IMG/VR virus record: IMGVR_UViG_3300017706_001668
Coordinates: 1-33,631 of that record
Length of the DNA stretch: 33,631 nt
Strand: one strand, 5' to 3'
From: a virus
How positions within the stretch are numbered: position 1 is the first letter of the stretch; every line of letters begins with the position of its first letter. A program made the translations under genes and the position numbers. Positions 17,045 through 25,083 of this stretch are shown piece by piece. The notes below the pieces were generated by a model that was not told the DNA's origin, ran no database searches, and saw nothing but the letters and a program-made list of their open reading frames with translations.

Positions 17045-20000
17045 TAAGTTATTGTCCCATTATTGTAGTAATATTCAACACCTGATACTGCAGTGGATTC
17101 CCAATGAGTGTGTAAATTTGCTAAGGTATTGCTTGTTATTATATTTAGTTTAACTTTCGCATACTCATCAGAAGATATTTTAATAATTATCTCATCACCG
17201 CTGTTGAAATTCGTGAATTGCGTACCGCTTCCGACCAATCTACTTTTGGCTAGACCGCCACCAGTGCCTGAAACCATCCCAGTAGAAGGTGTTAAGGATA
17301 CACTTCCAGCGCCTTTTAATGTTTTAGTATTGAAGTTATCAGCAGTAACACCTATAGCCACGTTTGAATGCGCTTGATACCTTCCAAATATTGTTTGACC
17401 TGCTGGGTGAACAAGTTTTAAAGCAACATCCTTATATCTATCAAGAGAAATAGGTGCAATTAATTCGTAGGAGTATTCTTGATAGAATGTACTATCTTGT
17501 ATATACCCCCTCTTAGATGAAACGTGACTTCTAGTGGTAGCATAGTACCCCTGTGAATTTGCCGTCCCACTCAACTTCAACCTTGCTGTTGCTTGCGTTG
17601 AATTTGATCTACCAGAATCTTGTATCCGTACCACTTCTTTATCTCTATACGAGAACCCAGAGTCTATGACTTTAACCCCTGTTATTGTTCCGTTTGCGCC
17701 CACCGATGCGTTTATTTTTGCGTTTCTTCCCAACACACCTTCGTCTTGAATTGCTGTGATTGTGGCGCTGCCAGTACTATCTGGGTTTCTAGTATCCAGC
17801 TCTCCAGGAATATATTCTCCAGTATATTTCTCAATAACAACCGATTGCCCAACCTGGAACTCAATATTACTTGGCTCTCTTTGTAAGAAGTCCTGCCAAA
17901 CTCGTATCTTTGTTTGGTATTTCCCATTCGCTAATTGAATTGTCACAGGGGCAACAGCTGGGCGAGCGCCACCCTTAACGTCACCAGAAGCTGTTCCATT
18001 TTTACCTTGGACCTGTACAACTCGATCATTAGTATCCAACCCAGTAACCGAAGAGTCGCCCGTATTCCAGTTAGCATCATCAGATTCTATGGTAATATAT
18101 TGTTCACCTATACCCAGAGAGGATATATTGGGTTCAACCAGTCTAACTGTTGGTGCTACTGTAAACCCTGAACCGCCAACTCTATCGGAAAGATTTGTTA
18201 TTGTACCGAACGTAGCTGTTTTGAATACCAAAGAGTCTTCAAGTTTGGTATATACGTGCTCACAATTAGTATTTGAAGAAGTAGTAGCGACCACTCCCTG
18301 AACTGTACTACTACCCACCTTTCTAACATTCTGTCCCTGTATGAACGCAGAAAGACCTCCAGTTTGAAATTGTTGACATACACCTGATGTATTATTTGCT
18401 CCGACCTTCATCTTCATCAAATCCCTAGTATCTGACCCAGAAGGAGCGGGATTATACCCATTAGATTGTGTGTTGAATATTTGCTTCACAACAGCAAACG
18501 ATGGCTTTCCACTAAAAGTCGAATTGCCAACAGTAACCAACTCATCACCAACGCTAATATTACTGCTCCCTAAGATACCCACTTCTAGAACGTGGTCGCC
18601 AACATTATTGGCAGAGTATGCTGCAACCTTACCAACATTGGCTGCTTGTACGTTTTGACCGATATGGATGTATTCACCACTACCAACAGTTTCCGTTGTC
18701 GTAGTTCTGTGATATGGTTTTAACTTAGCGCCTAATGTTTGCTGCGCACCCCAGATCGACATACCAGAGGTTCCGTCGCCAGCGTATGTATAAGAAGCTG
18801 CCACATTATTAGGTGCGTTTTGTAGAGTGAACCTGCAACCAGTGCTGCTGTTCGCTGGGGTTGTAGAAGCGGAACATCTATACCAACCATTTCCAGCAGG
18901 CTCTATCTTAACATTATCCCAAGTTAGAGGGTTCCCATAGTCAGCAACAACGCCATCAGCAACATCAAATACTGGGTATAAATTATTACCACCCACACCC
19001 ATACCTCTAAACGAAAGCCACCTCTTACTCCCAGCAGAAATAGGCTTAGCGTACACAGAGAAGTTCCAAGCATTAGTTGTATTGTGAGATATTGCCGACG
19101 TCTTAACGCCTAGATAATGATTCTGATCAGTTTCGGTATCGCTTTCAATTAAGTTTTCAGCTGTTAGAAGACCGTCAGGCGCAGTTACTTGATTCGTGTT
19201 TTCTATGCCGATTTGGGGTGATACCCAATTCTGATTATCATTTATATTTTCCGAGTCAAGAAAATAATTATGAATACTATTGGTAAAGTTCTTATATGTA
19301 TCAACCCTCAAGATGGTAGCACCAGCAGTACCATCAACAATCTGCTGAACATGCCCATTAGCTCCTGTCGCGGAGCCAGTTATACTATCACCAACAAGTA
19401 TATTCTTACTGTTAGCGACAGTAATCAAAGAATTTGATGATGTCAAGAAAGGGATGCCATCAGTAGTTACTTGATTTTGCTCTGGAAACCCAAACTGAGG
19501 CGACCCGATTATCGTATTCGCAAACGAAGACATCTTCAAAACAGTATCGCCTTCATACACATTGGGTGCGTGAGAACCAAAGATATTATTAGCGCCTATT
19601 AAATTTGTATTAAAGGCAATAGCAAAAGTATCAGATATATCTGGCTGCTTTAGCCTGAAACTTGGTTTCTCTTCGCCATCACCTCCTTGTATAAAGATTT
19701 GCGTCTCGCCTTGGTCTTCCCCATATATATCAGAAGTGTACCCCGAACCGCCATCATTAAGATCAAATGTTATAGAACCTAGTAAATCTACCGTGCCTGA
19801 AATCACAACCTTACCGAAAATACCAGAGTCATCTGATATAATATCAACTGTGTCTCCAGGCGTATATCCACCGCCTTGGGTTATTAGTTCTACATTAGAG
19901 ATACCAGATTCAATAATAAATCCGCTCTCATCACCATTGGCTATAACTGTCTCTAAGTTTTGAAATTCACCCCTTACCTTAGAAACTATTATTTGAAGGA

Positions 20001-20529
20001 CATCCCTATTCCTAACAACCCTACCGACTACATCTTCAACCAGAGCTTCAGCAGTAGAGTTTTGTCCAACAATGATCTTACCTATCAGACCAAAAGCGCT
20101 CTTATCATAATTTGTAACCAAATATTGATCAAGCCTCCAGTCCCCATCAGAAATCTTTAACATCTGATCGGAAGGGTAGTTTATTTCAATATCTTCGTTG
20201 TAAATGCTTCTGAATAGTAGTTTATATGAGGCAAGAGTACCCCTCGCTATATTAAAATACTTTACATATTTTGCCAAAAGGCGCTTATCAGATATAACAT
20301 CATGAGGGACAGAAGGTAATAGCGTATTTTGAAAATAATCAATATATTCATCTAGAGTTGTGTCTATATTCTTATAATCTTGCACGCTCTGTATGGCATC
20401 TGTAAGTTTTCCGTTTTGCTCAAGATACTCGTAATAACCTTCAATAAAAGCAAGGAAATTTTGCCCATCCTCTTTGTAGAAATCAGGGAACTGATTCTTT
20501 ACTAGGCTTGAAAGTTTATTTTTTAGCAT
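17044..20529 (-). CDS. 7: Baseplate wedge subunit gp7-like with lectin/CBM-like insertion, 1161 aa
   Basis: The N-terminus (LSSLVKNQFPDFYKEDGQNF, LAFIEGYYEYLEQNGK, SVQDYKNIDTTLDEYIDYF) is typical of marine T4-like gp7. Position between gp6 and gp8, with one-base overlaps at both ends, supports the call. Several GSGY/GGGYT repeats (residues about 210-280, 780-800, 940-960) alternate with acidic beta segments. Residues about 420-613 differ: NYFLDSENINDNQNW opens a jelly-roll-like domain with NFSVYAKPISAGSKRWLSF and NGWYRCSASTTPANSS, a pattern found in carbohydrate-binding-like domains of phage fibres. Downstream, gp7-type sequence resumes. T4 gp7 has 1032 residues. In T4, gp7 seeds wedge assembly by binding gp10 and gp8. 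Confidence 0.88.
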   Translation of the reverse strand: MLKNKLSSLVKNQFPDFYKEDGQNFLAFIEGYYEYLEQNGKLTDAIQSVQDYKNIDTTLDEYIDYFQNTLLPSVPHDVISDKRLLAKYVKYFNIARGTLASYKLLFRSIYNEDIEINYPSDQMLKISDGDWRLDQYLVTNYDKSAFGLIGKIIVGQNSTAEALVEDVVGRVVRNRDVLQIIVSKVRGEFQNLETVIANGDESGFIIESGISNVELITQGGGYTPGDTVDIISDDSGIFGKVVISGTVDLLGSITFDLNDGGSGYTSDIYGEDQGETQIFIQGGDGEEKPSFRLKQPDISDTFAIAFNTNLIGANNIFGSHAPNVYEGDTVLKMSSFANTIIGSPQFGFPEQNQVTTDGIPFLTSSNSLITVANSKNILVGDSITGSATGANGHVQQIVDGTAGATILRVDTYKNFTNSIHNYFLDSENINDNQNWVSPQIGIENTNQVTAPDGLLTAENLIESDTETDQNHYLGVKTSAISHNTTNAWNFSVYAKPISAGSKRWLSFRGMGVGGNNLYPVFDVADGVVADYGNPLTWDNVKIEPAGNGWYRCSASTTPANSSTGCRFTLQNAPNNVAASYTYAGDGTSGMSIWGAQQTLGAKLKPYHRTTTTETVGSGEYIHIGQNVQAANVGKVAAYSANNVGDHVLEVGILGSSNISVGDELVTVGNSTFSGKPSFAVVKQIFNTQSNGYNPAPSGSDTRDLMKMKVGANNTSGVCQQFQTGGLSAFIQGQNVRKVGSSTVQGVVATTSSNTNCEHVYTKLEDSLVFKTATFGTITNLSDRVGGSGFTVAPTVRLVEPNISSLGIGEQYITIESDDANWNTGDSSVTGLDTNDRVVQVQGKNGTASGDVKGGARPAVAPVTIQLANGKYQTKIRVWQDFLQREPSNIEFQVGQSVVIEKYTGEYIPGELDTRNPDSTGSATITAIQDEGVLGRNAKINASVGANGTITGVKVIDSGFSYRDKEVVRIQDSGRSNSTQATARLKLSGTANSQGYYATTRSHVSSKRGYIQDSTFYQEYSYELIAPISLDRYKDVALKLVHPAGQTIFGRYQAHSNVAIGVTADNFNTKTLKGAGSVSLTPSTGMVSGTGGGLAKSRLVGSGTQFTNFNSGDEIIIKISSDEYAKVKLNIITSNTLANLHTHWESTAVSGVEYYYNNGTIT
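18691..19272 (-). other. Carbohydrate-binding-like domain inserted in gp7
   Basis: Covers gp7 residues about 420-613. The signature runs NFSVYAKP, then a basic-aromatic RWLSFRG, FDVADG, KIEPAGNGWYRCS and finally SGMSIWGAQ with AKLKPYHRT. Domains of this pattern in phage fibres are usually terminal; here the domain is internal to a wedge protein. Confidence 0.7.
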
Positions 20530-22295
20530 TATGTTTGTTCACCAATAACATTGATAACAGCGTCTTTAGATTCTATAACTAGTATCTGCTCCCTTAGTGG
20601 GATGACGTCCATATTTTCCGTTGTTGCTTGAATTTTAAGTTCTATACCAGAAATCGCTGAAGGAGAGAAATTTTGAACCTCGATTACCCCACTAATATAG
20701 TCAACAGTTCCAGCTATGGGTATTATATTTATTTTTTCATTATCAAGCCCATATCTAAATATGCTAATATTGCCCAAGGAATCATCACCTATATATGCTT
20801 GGAATCCTAGATATGTAAAAGACGTTGACGATACACTACCAGTTCTAATCGCATTATTAAACTTTACTTGTACCAAAGAAGGTGCGTTTAAGTTTGGAGA
20901 AACTCTTCTCTGTATAACAATGCTAGCATCATTATTCAATATTGCACCGCTGGATGTATCGTCTAAAGACCTAACAAATCTGGAAAACCTAAACCTGTTA
21001 CCAAACCGCTCAAGATTATCTTGAGCATATCTAGCGATAGAATTCCTAATATCTTCTTCAACTCCGCTCGAAGTCAACGATGACCGAGTCGTATCATAAT
21101 ATGTTGTAATTGACGGAATTATATATGTATATTCAGCATCGATAACCACAGGGTCAACTGCTAATGGAGTTCTATCTTTTATATTGAATGATATCTCTTT
21201 CTTTTTGTTTTCAGTAGCAAACTTCTCACCAAAAGGCTTCACAGCTATAAACACTTTACCATTAACAGCTGGCACAGCTTGTTCCCCGCCAAAGGCGATA
21301 ACTGACTGTAGATCTGGGTTTTCGTTGAGGATAATTCTCTGGTAATCCTCAGCAATCACAGCTCTATTCTGCGTTTGGTAGTTTCTTGGGGCTGAAAACT
21401 TTATAGAATCAATTGTTTCTTGTGGGCGACCACCGCTTGCGGGTTTGGATACTGAGTTTATTTTAGAATTTGTAAATGTCGTGCCTATTTCTATATTATC
21501 AACGCTGAATGATGACGCACCATTTGTAGCATCAGCATTGTTTATTAAATACTCAACTTTAATTAAATTTCCTGGTTTTACCGACTTTCCTAGAGAACCA
21601 GAGCCAAATATGATTTCATACTTGCTATCGGCAGATTCTTCTATAAAGTAAATTGGAGAGGTTTTGAATATTTGTTTTATATCAGTAGCTTCTACGAATT
21701 CGGTGATTGTCGTATCAGATGAAGAATTCTGAACCTTTACAACTATACTTGATGTGTCTACATTTTCATTGGGTATAATATATTTTTTAGGTGTAGAATC
21801 AACTATCCAATTATATGTAAGAGGTTCTCCCTCTCGTATAGATAATGTTTTTTTAAAATTACCAGACGTATCGCGATCAATTCTATTTGCGGATGGAGTA
21901 ACAAATGTATATGTAACATCATCAACAGTAGTCGTAAATTTAGAATTCTTCGGTAGTGTTACCTGAGGAATACCTGAATCGATACCTTCGATCTCTAATT
22001 CTATTTCCGCTGAAGCGCCGATAGAAGAGACAGGCGTATATCCAAGTTCCTTCGCCCTAGAAACAACTGAATCTCTTTGCTGCGCAGTATCCAAAAACAT
22101 CTCATTAGCAACCATATTTAAATAGTATGCATTATAATGAGTATTGTAAGCAAGAACGTCTAATAGAGTTGACATAGCAGATCCATCAAAGTCATAATCT
22201 GAGAATTGATTCTGACTTCTTAGATACGTTTTTAAGTTTGTTCGTATGTCGCTAAAGTCTAGCTCTGTAACTTGTAAGTATGTATTTGCTGACAT
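20529..22295 (-). CDS. 6: Baseplate wedge subunit gp6-like (J-like family), 588 aa
   Basis: Conserved N-terminal gp6 features: TELDFSDIRTNLKTYLRSQN, FDGSAMSTLLDVLAYNTHYN, YYLNMVANEMFLDTAQQRDS, SRAKELGYTP. The middle contains APRNYQTQNRAVIAEDYQRI and the C-terminal half contains YAQDNLERFGNRFRFSRFVR followed by RRVSPNLN. T4 gp6 (660 residues) forms the inner wedge ring that controls baseplate opening; a similar role is expected. The ATG abuts the gp25 stop (TAAATG), and the gp6 stop overlaps the gp7 start (TAATG), giving the usual 25-6-7-8 order of T4. Confidence 0.93.
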   Translation of the reverse strand: MSANTYLQVTELDFSDIRTNLKTYLRSQNQFSDYDFDGSAMSTLLDVLAYNTHYNAYYLNMVANEMFLDTAQQRDSVVSRAKELGYTPVSSIGASAEIELEIEGIDSGIPQVTLPKNSKFTTTVDDVTYTFVTPSANRIDRDTSGNFKKTLSIREGEPLTYNWIVDSTPKKYIIPNENVDTSSIVVKVQNSSSDTTITEFVEATDIKQIFKTSPIYFIEESADSKYEIIFGSGSLGKSVKPGNLIKVEYLINNADATNGASSFSVDNIEIGTTFTNSKINSVSKPASGGRPQETIDSIKFSAPRNYQTQNRAVIAEDYQRIILNENPDLQSVIAFGGEQAVPAVNGKVFIAVKPFGEKFATENKKKEISFNIKDRTPLAVDPVVIDAEYTYIIPSITTYYDTTRSSLTSSGVEEDIRNSIARYAQDNLERFGNRFRFSRFVRSLDDTSSGAILNNDASIVIQRRVSPNLNAPSLVQVKFNNAIRTGSVSSTSFTYLGFQAYIGDDSLGNISIFRYGLDNEKINIIPIAGTVDYISGVIEVQNFSPSAISGIELKIQATTENMDVIPLREQILVIESKDAVINVIGEQT

Positions 22296-22706
22296 TTACC
22301 TAACTCTTTCTAGAATTACATCCAAAACCACTGGGGTTGGATCATTAATTATCATGAACGCTACAGAGATAACCAAAGCATGCATGTCTCGTTTTTCTTC
22401 AACCAAAACCTCAACAATATCAGCTCTTGGTTCGTGATTAGCTATCGTTTCGCGAATAGCACTTTCCATTTGCTGCTTTACAGCTGGAGAAAACAACTCA
22501 AATAAATAATATCGAATACCGCAACCAATATTTGGTTTGAATGGTCTTTCATAATAATCTGTAAGTATAAGAGATTTTACGGATTGCCTTACAGCATCAC
22601 GATTTATCTTTCTGGTAACCTTTCCACTATTTGGGTGCGCAAAGAACCCCAAATCTATATCGCTATATATCTCTTTTCGTTTAATCTTTCCTACTAGATC
22701 AGACAT
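22296..22706 (-). CDS. 25: Baseplate wedge subunit gp25-like, 136 aa
   Basis: The family signature is clear: DLGFFAHPNSGKVTRKINRD, SLILTDYYERPFKPNIGCGI, YLFELFSP, then the conserved NHEPRADIVEV core and VVLDVILERVR at the end. The length is close to T4 gp25 (132 residues). gp25 anchors sheath to baseplate and is related to TssE of type VI secretion. It follows the small Hc1-like gene by 6 bases with AGG within the gap, and abuts gp6. Confidence 0.95.
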   Translation of the reverse strand: MSDLVGKIKRKEIYSDIDLGFFAHPNSGKVTRKINRDAVRQSVKSLILTDYYERPFKPNIGCGIRYYLFELFSPAVKQQMESAIRETIANHEPRADIVEVLVEEKRDMHALVISVAFMIINDPTPVVLDVILERVR

Positions 22707-22712
22707 CTATAC

Positions 22713-22883
22713 CTACTTTGTATTTTTAGATTCTTGTATTTCTTTTCTTCTGTCTTTACAAAGTTTGCTTATCTCAGCTAGAGCCTTTCTTGCTCTTGTT
22801 CCAGCTGACTTATTTCCTTCTGCAAACTTTCCGTTTTCGTGAACATAAGTTTCAAATAAATTAATTAAACTATCGTGAGACAT
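22713..22883 (-). CDS. Small histone H1-like (Hc1-type) basic protein, 56 aa
   Basis: I chose ATG 22883 because AAGGA lies 7 bases upstream; a longer frame to 22910 lacks such a site. The sequence reads LFETYVHENGKFAEGNKSAG, then TRARKALAEISKLCKDRRKEI. The core GNKSAGTRARKAL followed by a K-K-RRKE helix matches the bacterial Hc1/histone H1-like pattern (F..GNKAAGTRxRK...L..LAK..R.E). It is the first gene after an exact late promoter and precedes gp25. DNA binding is a family-based inference. It could equally be a helix-hairpin assembly factor, as the gene is co-transcribed with wedge proteins. Confidence 0.75.
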   Translation of the reverse strand: MSHDSLINLFETYVHENGKFAEGNKSAGTRARKALAEISKLCKDRRKEIQESKNTK

Positions 22884-22954
22884 AAAATAATCCTTGACTT
22901 TTGCAATCAATCAGGTATAATAAATATTGTACCGCTTTAAGTAATACTAGTTTC

Positions 22955-22962
22955 TATTTATA
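22955..22962 (-). promoter_or_regulatory. T4-type late promoter TATAAATA
   Basis: Exact 8/8 match on the minus strand in an 83-base intergenic gap, one of the largest in the window. It is placed to transcribe the Hc1-like gene, gp25, gp6, gp7, gp8 and onward, with a leader of about 65 bases. In T4 this box is read by the gp55/gp33/gp45 late system. Confidence 0.8.
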
Positions 22963-22966
22963 ACTG

Positions 22967-23860
22967 TTAGAATGATTGTATTGTTATAATATCAGAAGCA
23001 GTTACTCCATCAGTAAAATCCACACTAGTACCATTAGTTGCAGTGTAATCAACATTAGCAGACAACCTTACGCCATTCATAAAGACAACAGCCTTTCCTG
23101 GGGAATATCTTAAAATAGTTCCAAAGTTATCAGTACCAGAGAAAGCTGTTTGATTTGATGTACCAGTATAAACAAATTCACTATATCGACTACCTATACC
23201 CAAAGAACCAAAAGAAGGTAATCGTAACTTCTCAACTCCTTCATATGAGAATATAAGATCATTTCCTATTGATGCGTCTGCTCCTAAGAAATTTGCTGTG
23301 ATGTCGATATTTCTCATAGCAACATTAACATCTCGAGTTTGCACATACATCACGAGGTTTCTAAATTGCTTATCGCCCTGAGAAGGAATAACAACACTAT
23401 AGTTTTTTTCTACTGAACCGCTCACGGTTACAGAGTCAGTATTAATCGCTGGATTGACGTCTGGATGCGGATTCTTTTCAAATCTGAAATACACATCAGC
23501 TGAACCGCCTGATGGAACTGATGCAGTAAATGTAATAAAACTAGCATCAGCAAAACTACCAGTAAAGCTAACTGGATATATCTCAGCTTCTTCATTACCA
23601 AACCCTCCCCATACTTGTGCGCCTGTTGGCCAGCGATATACTAGATTACCATTAGAACCTGATACTATCGTTGCGCCACCAAATGACAGAGCCATGCTTG
23701 CTGTTTTCGTTTGTTGAGGAGATTCATCAGGAGGAGTCTTTTCTACTGTCCAACCAGCAATCTTAAGAAGACCTTCAATACCTTCTCCGCTAGTTGGATC
23801 GATCTCTACGCCACCAAGTTTAATGGTAAACGCTGATTCATCTAAAAATTGCTTTGCCAT
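22967..23860 (-). CDS. Virion structural protein next to gp5, fibre-domain C-terminus, 297 aa
   Basis: I placed the start at ATG 23860 (MAKQFLDESAFTIKLGGVEI), preceded by AGTAGG that overlaps the gp5 stop. The frame extends further upstream but only through gp5 sequence. Residues 1-60 contain an LGGVEIDPTSGEGIEGLLK segment. The middle is beta-rich (YPVSFTGSFADASFITFTAS). The last 70 residues (EFVYTGTSNQTAFSGTD, SPGKAVVFMNGVRLSANVDY, VDFTDGVTASDIITI) match the short tail-fibre-like domain that recurs in marine phage structural proteins. Its position after gp5 suggests a spike or hub partner, or a hub-bound cargo protein. There is no catalytic motif. The family is otherwise unrecognised. Confidence 0.78.
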   Translation of the reverse strand: MAKQFLDESAFTIKLGGVEIDPTSGEGIEGLLKIAGWTVEKTPPDESPQQTKTASMALSFGGATIVSGSNGNLVYRWPTGAQVWGGFGNEEAEIYPVSFTGSFADASFITFTASVPSGGSADVYFRFEKNPHPDVNPAINTDSVTVSGSVEKNYSVVIPSQGDKQFRNLVMYVQTRDVNVAMRNIDITANFLGADASIGNDLIFSYEGVEKLRLPSFGSLGIGSRYSEFVYTGTSNQTAFSGTDNFGTILRYSPGKAVVFMNGVRLSANVDYTATNGTSVDFTDGVTASDIITIQSF

Positions 23861-23867
23861 ATAATAC

Positions 23868-24788
23868 CTACTTCGGCTTACTTGTAGTTCCAGCACCAAG
23901 ACCTGGAGTATCAGTATGAGTATGACCCTTACCAGATATTCCTGCCGAAACATGATCGACAGATGCTGTAGATTTTCCAGTAATATCTAAATCACCAGTT
24001 AAATTTATATTGCCTGTCCAGTTGGTTGTTGGGGTATCTACTGTCGTAGTACCCGCAACTGTAAGGTTGGTGTCACCGTCAACTGTGACATTTGTATTTC
24101 CATCTACAAATATTGTAACATTACCCTTAACGTGCAGGCTATCATTACTAGCAACTAGAGTATAATTATCTTTAACGACTTTTGTAACTTTGTCGCCGTC
24201 AGGGTACACCTCATACATTGTACCGCTTCTGTGGAACTCTTTGATCCTTTCCGCATCAGGCGTGTCGTCATATTCTTTATAATGACCCGACTCGGTTTCC
24301 ATCACATGGTTCATCGGATATACAGCAGAGAATTTGCTTTGGGGGATGCTTATTTTATTACTCGCTGGAACGGAATCAGTATTCTGCCCTCTCGCCCTCT
24401 TATTTACATCCGACTCTCCAGTGTATTTGGGATAAACGCCATTGGGGTCGTTAAACCCAAGCGTAGTTTCTGCAGCCTCAGAAGGCGCACCCGCAAGAGT
24501 TCCCACAACCGCAGGCTCTTGAGCTCTATCTCCATCTAGAAAAAACCCAACAACCCAAGTACCCTCTACCATCCCTGTCGGAGACTTGCCGATACCACTT
24601 ACTGAAGCAGAATCTATACCGCCCAGCGGTATTGCCCAAGGTAGGGTTTCTGTAGGTATCTTATCTTTACTGTCGGTGTGGTATCCATATGCGCGAACAC
24701 GCACACGACCCAGTTCTGCTGGGTCATTGCGATCTTCAACTACACCGAAAAACCAAGTAAAGTTTCCCTTACCGACAAAATCTCTCAT
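23868..24788 (-). CDS. 5: Baseplate hub/spike protein gp5-like without lysozyme domain, 306 aa
   Basis: Residues 1-100 form the OB-fold domain (FTWFFGVVEDRNDPAELGRV, then VRAYGYH and GTWVVGFFLDGDRAQEPAVV). Residues about 205-250 carry the T4 gp5 beta-helix octads VxGxxxxx in register: V220-K-G, V228-D-G, V236-D-G, V244-A-G. The C-terminal segment ISGKGHTHTDTPGLGAGTT has an HxH motif (His289/His291) like the iron-binding tips of P2 gpV and phi92 gp138 spikes. T4 gp5 has 575 residues and a lysozyme domain between OB-fold and helix. Here nothing resembles it, as in other marine T4-like phages. It follows a 39-aa gene by 4 bases. It is expected to form the membrane-piercing trimer on the gp27-like hub. 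Confidence 0.9.
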   Translation of the reverse strand: MRDFVGKGNFTWFFGVVEDRNDPAELGRVRVRAYGYHTDSKDKIPTETLPWAIPLGGIDSASVSGIGKSPTGMVEGTWVVGFFLDGDRAQEPAVVGTLAGAPSEAAETTLGFNDPNGVYPKYTGESDVNKRARGQNTDSVPASNKISIPQSKFSAVYPMNHVMETESGHYKEYDDTPDAERIKEFHRSGTMYEVYPDGDKVTKVVKDNYTLVASNDSLHVKGNVTIFVDGNTNVTVDGDTNLTVAGTTTVDTPTTNWTGNINLTGDLDITGKSTASVDHVSAGISGKGHTHTDTPGLGAGTTSKPK

Positions 24789-24792
24789 CTAT

Positions 24793-24912
24793 TCATTCTC
24801 TGAATTTATTGTCTATCCAACATTTACCATAGTATAATATACCCAACCAAACTGTGAACATTATACCATCAAAATAAGATAAGTTATTCCACGCTTCTAA
24901 TGGCGCTTCCAT
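24793..24912 (-). CDS. Tiny single-span membrane protein, 39 aa
   Basis: A 39-codon frame (MEAPLEAWNNLSYFDGI, then a hydrophobic stretch MFTVWLGILYYGKCWI) lies exactly between the 53-aa gene and gp5. Its ATG abuts the preceding TAA (TAAATG) and its stop lies 4 bases before the gp5 ATG, so the spacing is that of a real operon gene. One membrane span at residues about 17-33 is likely, with an acidic N-terminal part and a basic end. The function is unknown. Possible roles include membrane attachment during baseplate assembly or a lysis accessory; neither is supported directly. Confidence 0.65.
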   Translation of the reverse strand: MEAPLEAWNNLSYFDGIMFTVWLGILYYGKCWIDNKFRE

Positions 24913-25074
24913 TTACTTTTTCTTAGCCTTTTTTCTTTTTTTCTTCGGCTTTTCTTCAACCAACTCTTCTTCATCATGAGTCGGTTCTTTTATCTCTTGA
25001 AGAAATTGTGGTTTTGTTTTTTCGTTTATTTCTGAGAGAAACTTCTTTTCTCTATCTGATCCAGGTATTGGCAT
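24913..25074 (-). CDS. Tiny charged protein with polylysine tail, 53 aa
   Basis: The frame opens with MPIPGSDREKKFLSEINEKT, passes through an acidic patch (THDEEELVEE) and ends in a strongly basic tail (KPKKKRKKAKKK). AGGAG lies 6 bases before the ATG and overlaps the stop codon of the hub gene, an arrangement that supports real translation. Tight packing between hub and spike genes suggests a role near baseplate assembly, but no family is recognised. The basic tail may be disordered and bind nucleic acid or an acidic partner; this is inferred. Confidence 0.7.
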   Translation of the reverse strand: MPIPGSDREKKFLSEINEKTKPQFLQEIKEPTHDEEELVEEKPKKKRKKAKKK

Positions 25075-25083
25075 ACAAATCTC

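Noticed and set aside
22967-23953. 328-residue version of the protein next to gp5 with a hydrophobic N-terminus
   Set aside because: The first 31 residues are out-of-frame gp5 sequence; the ATG at 23860 has a ribosome site and a natural N-terminus.
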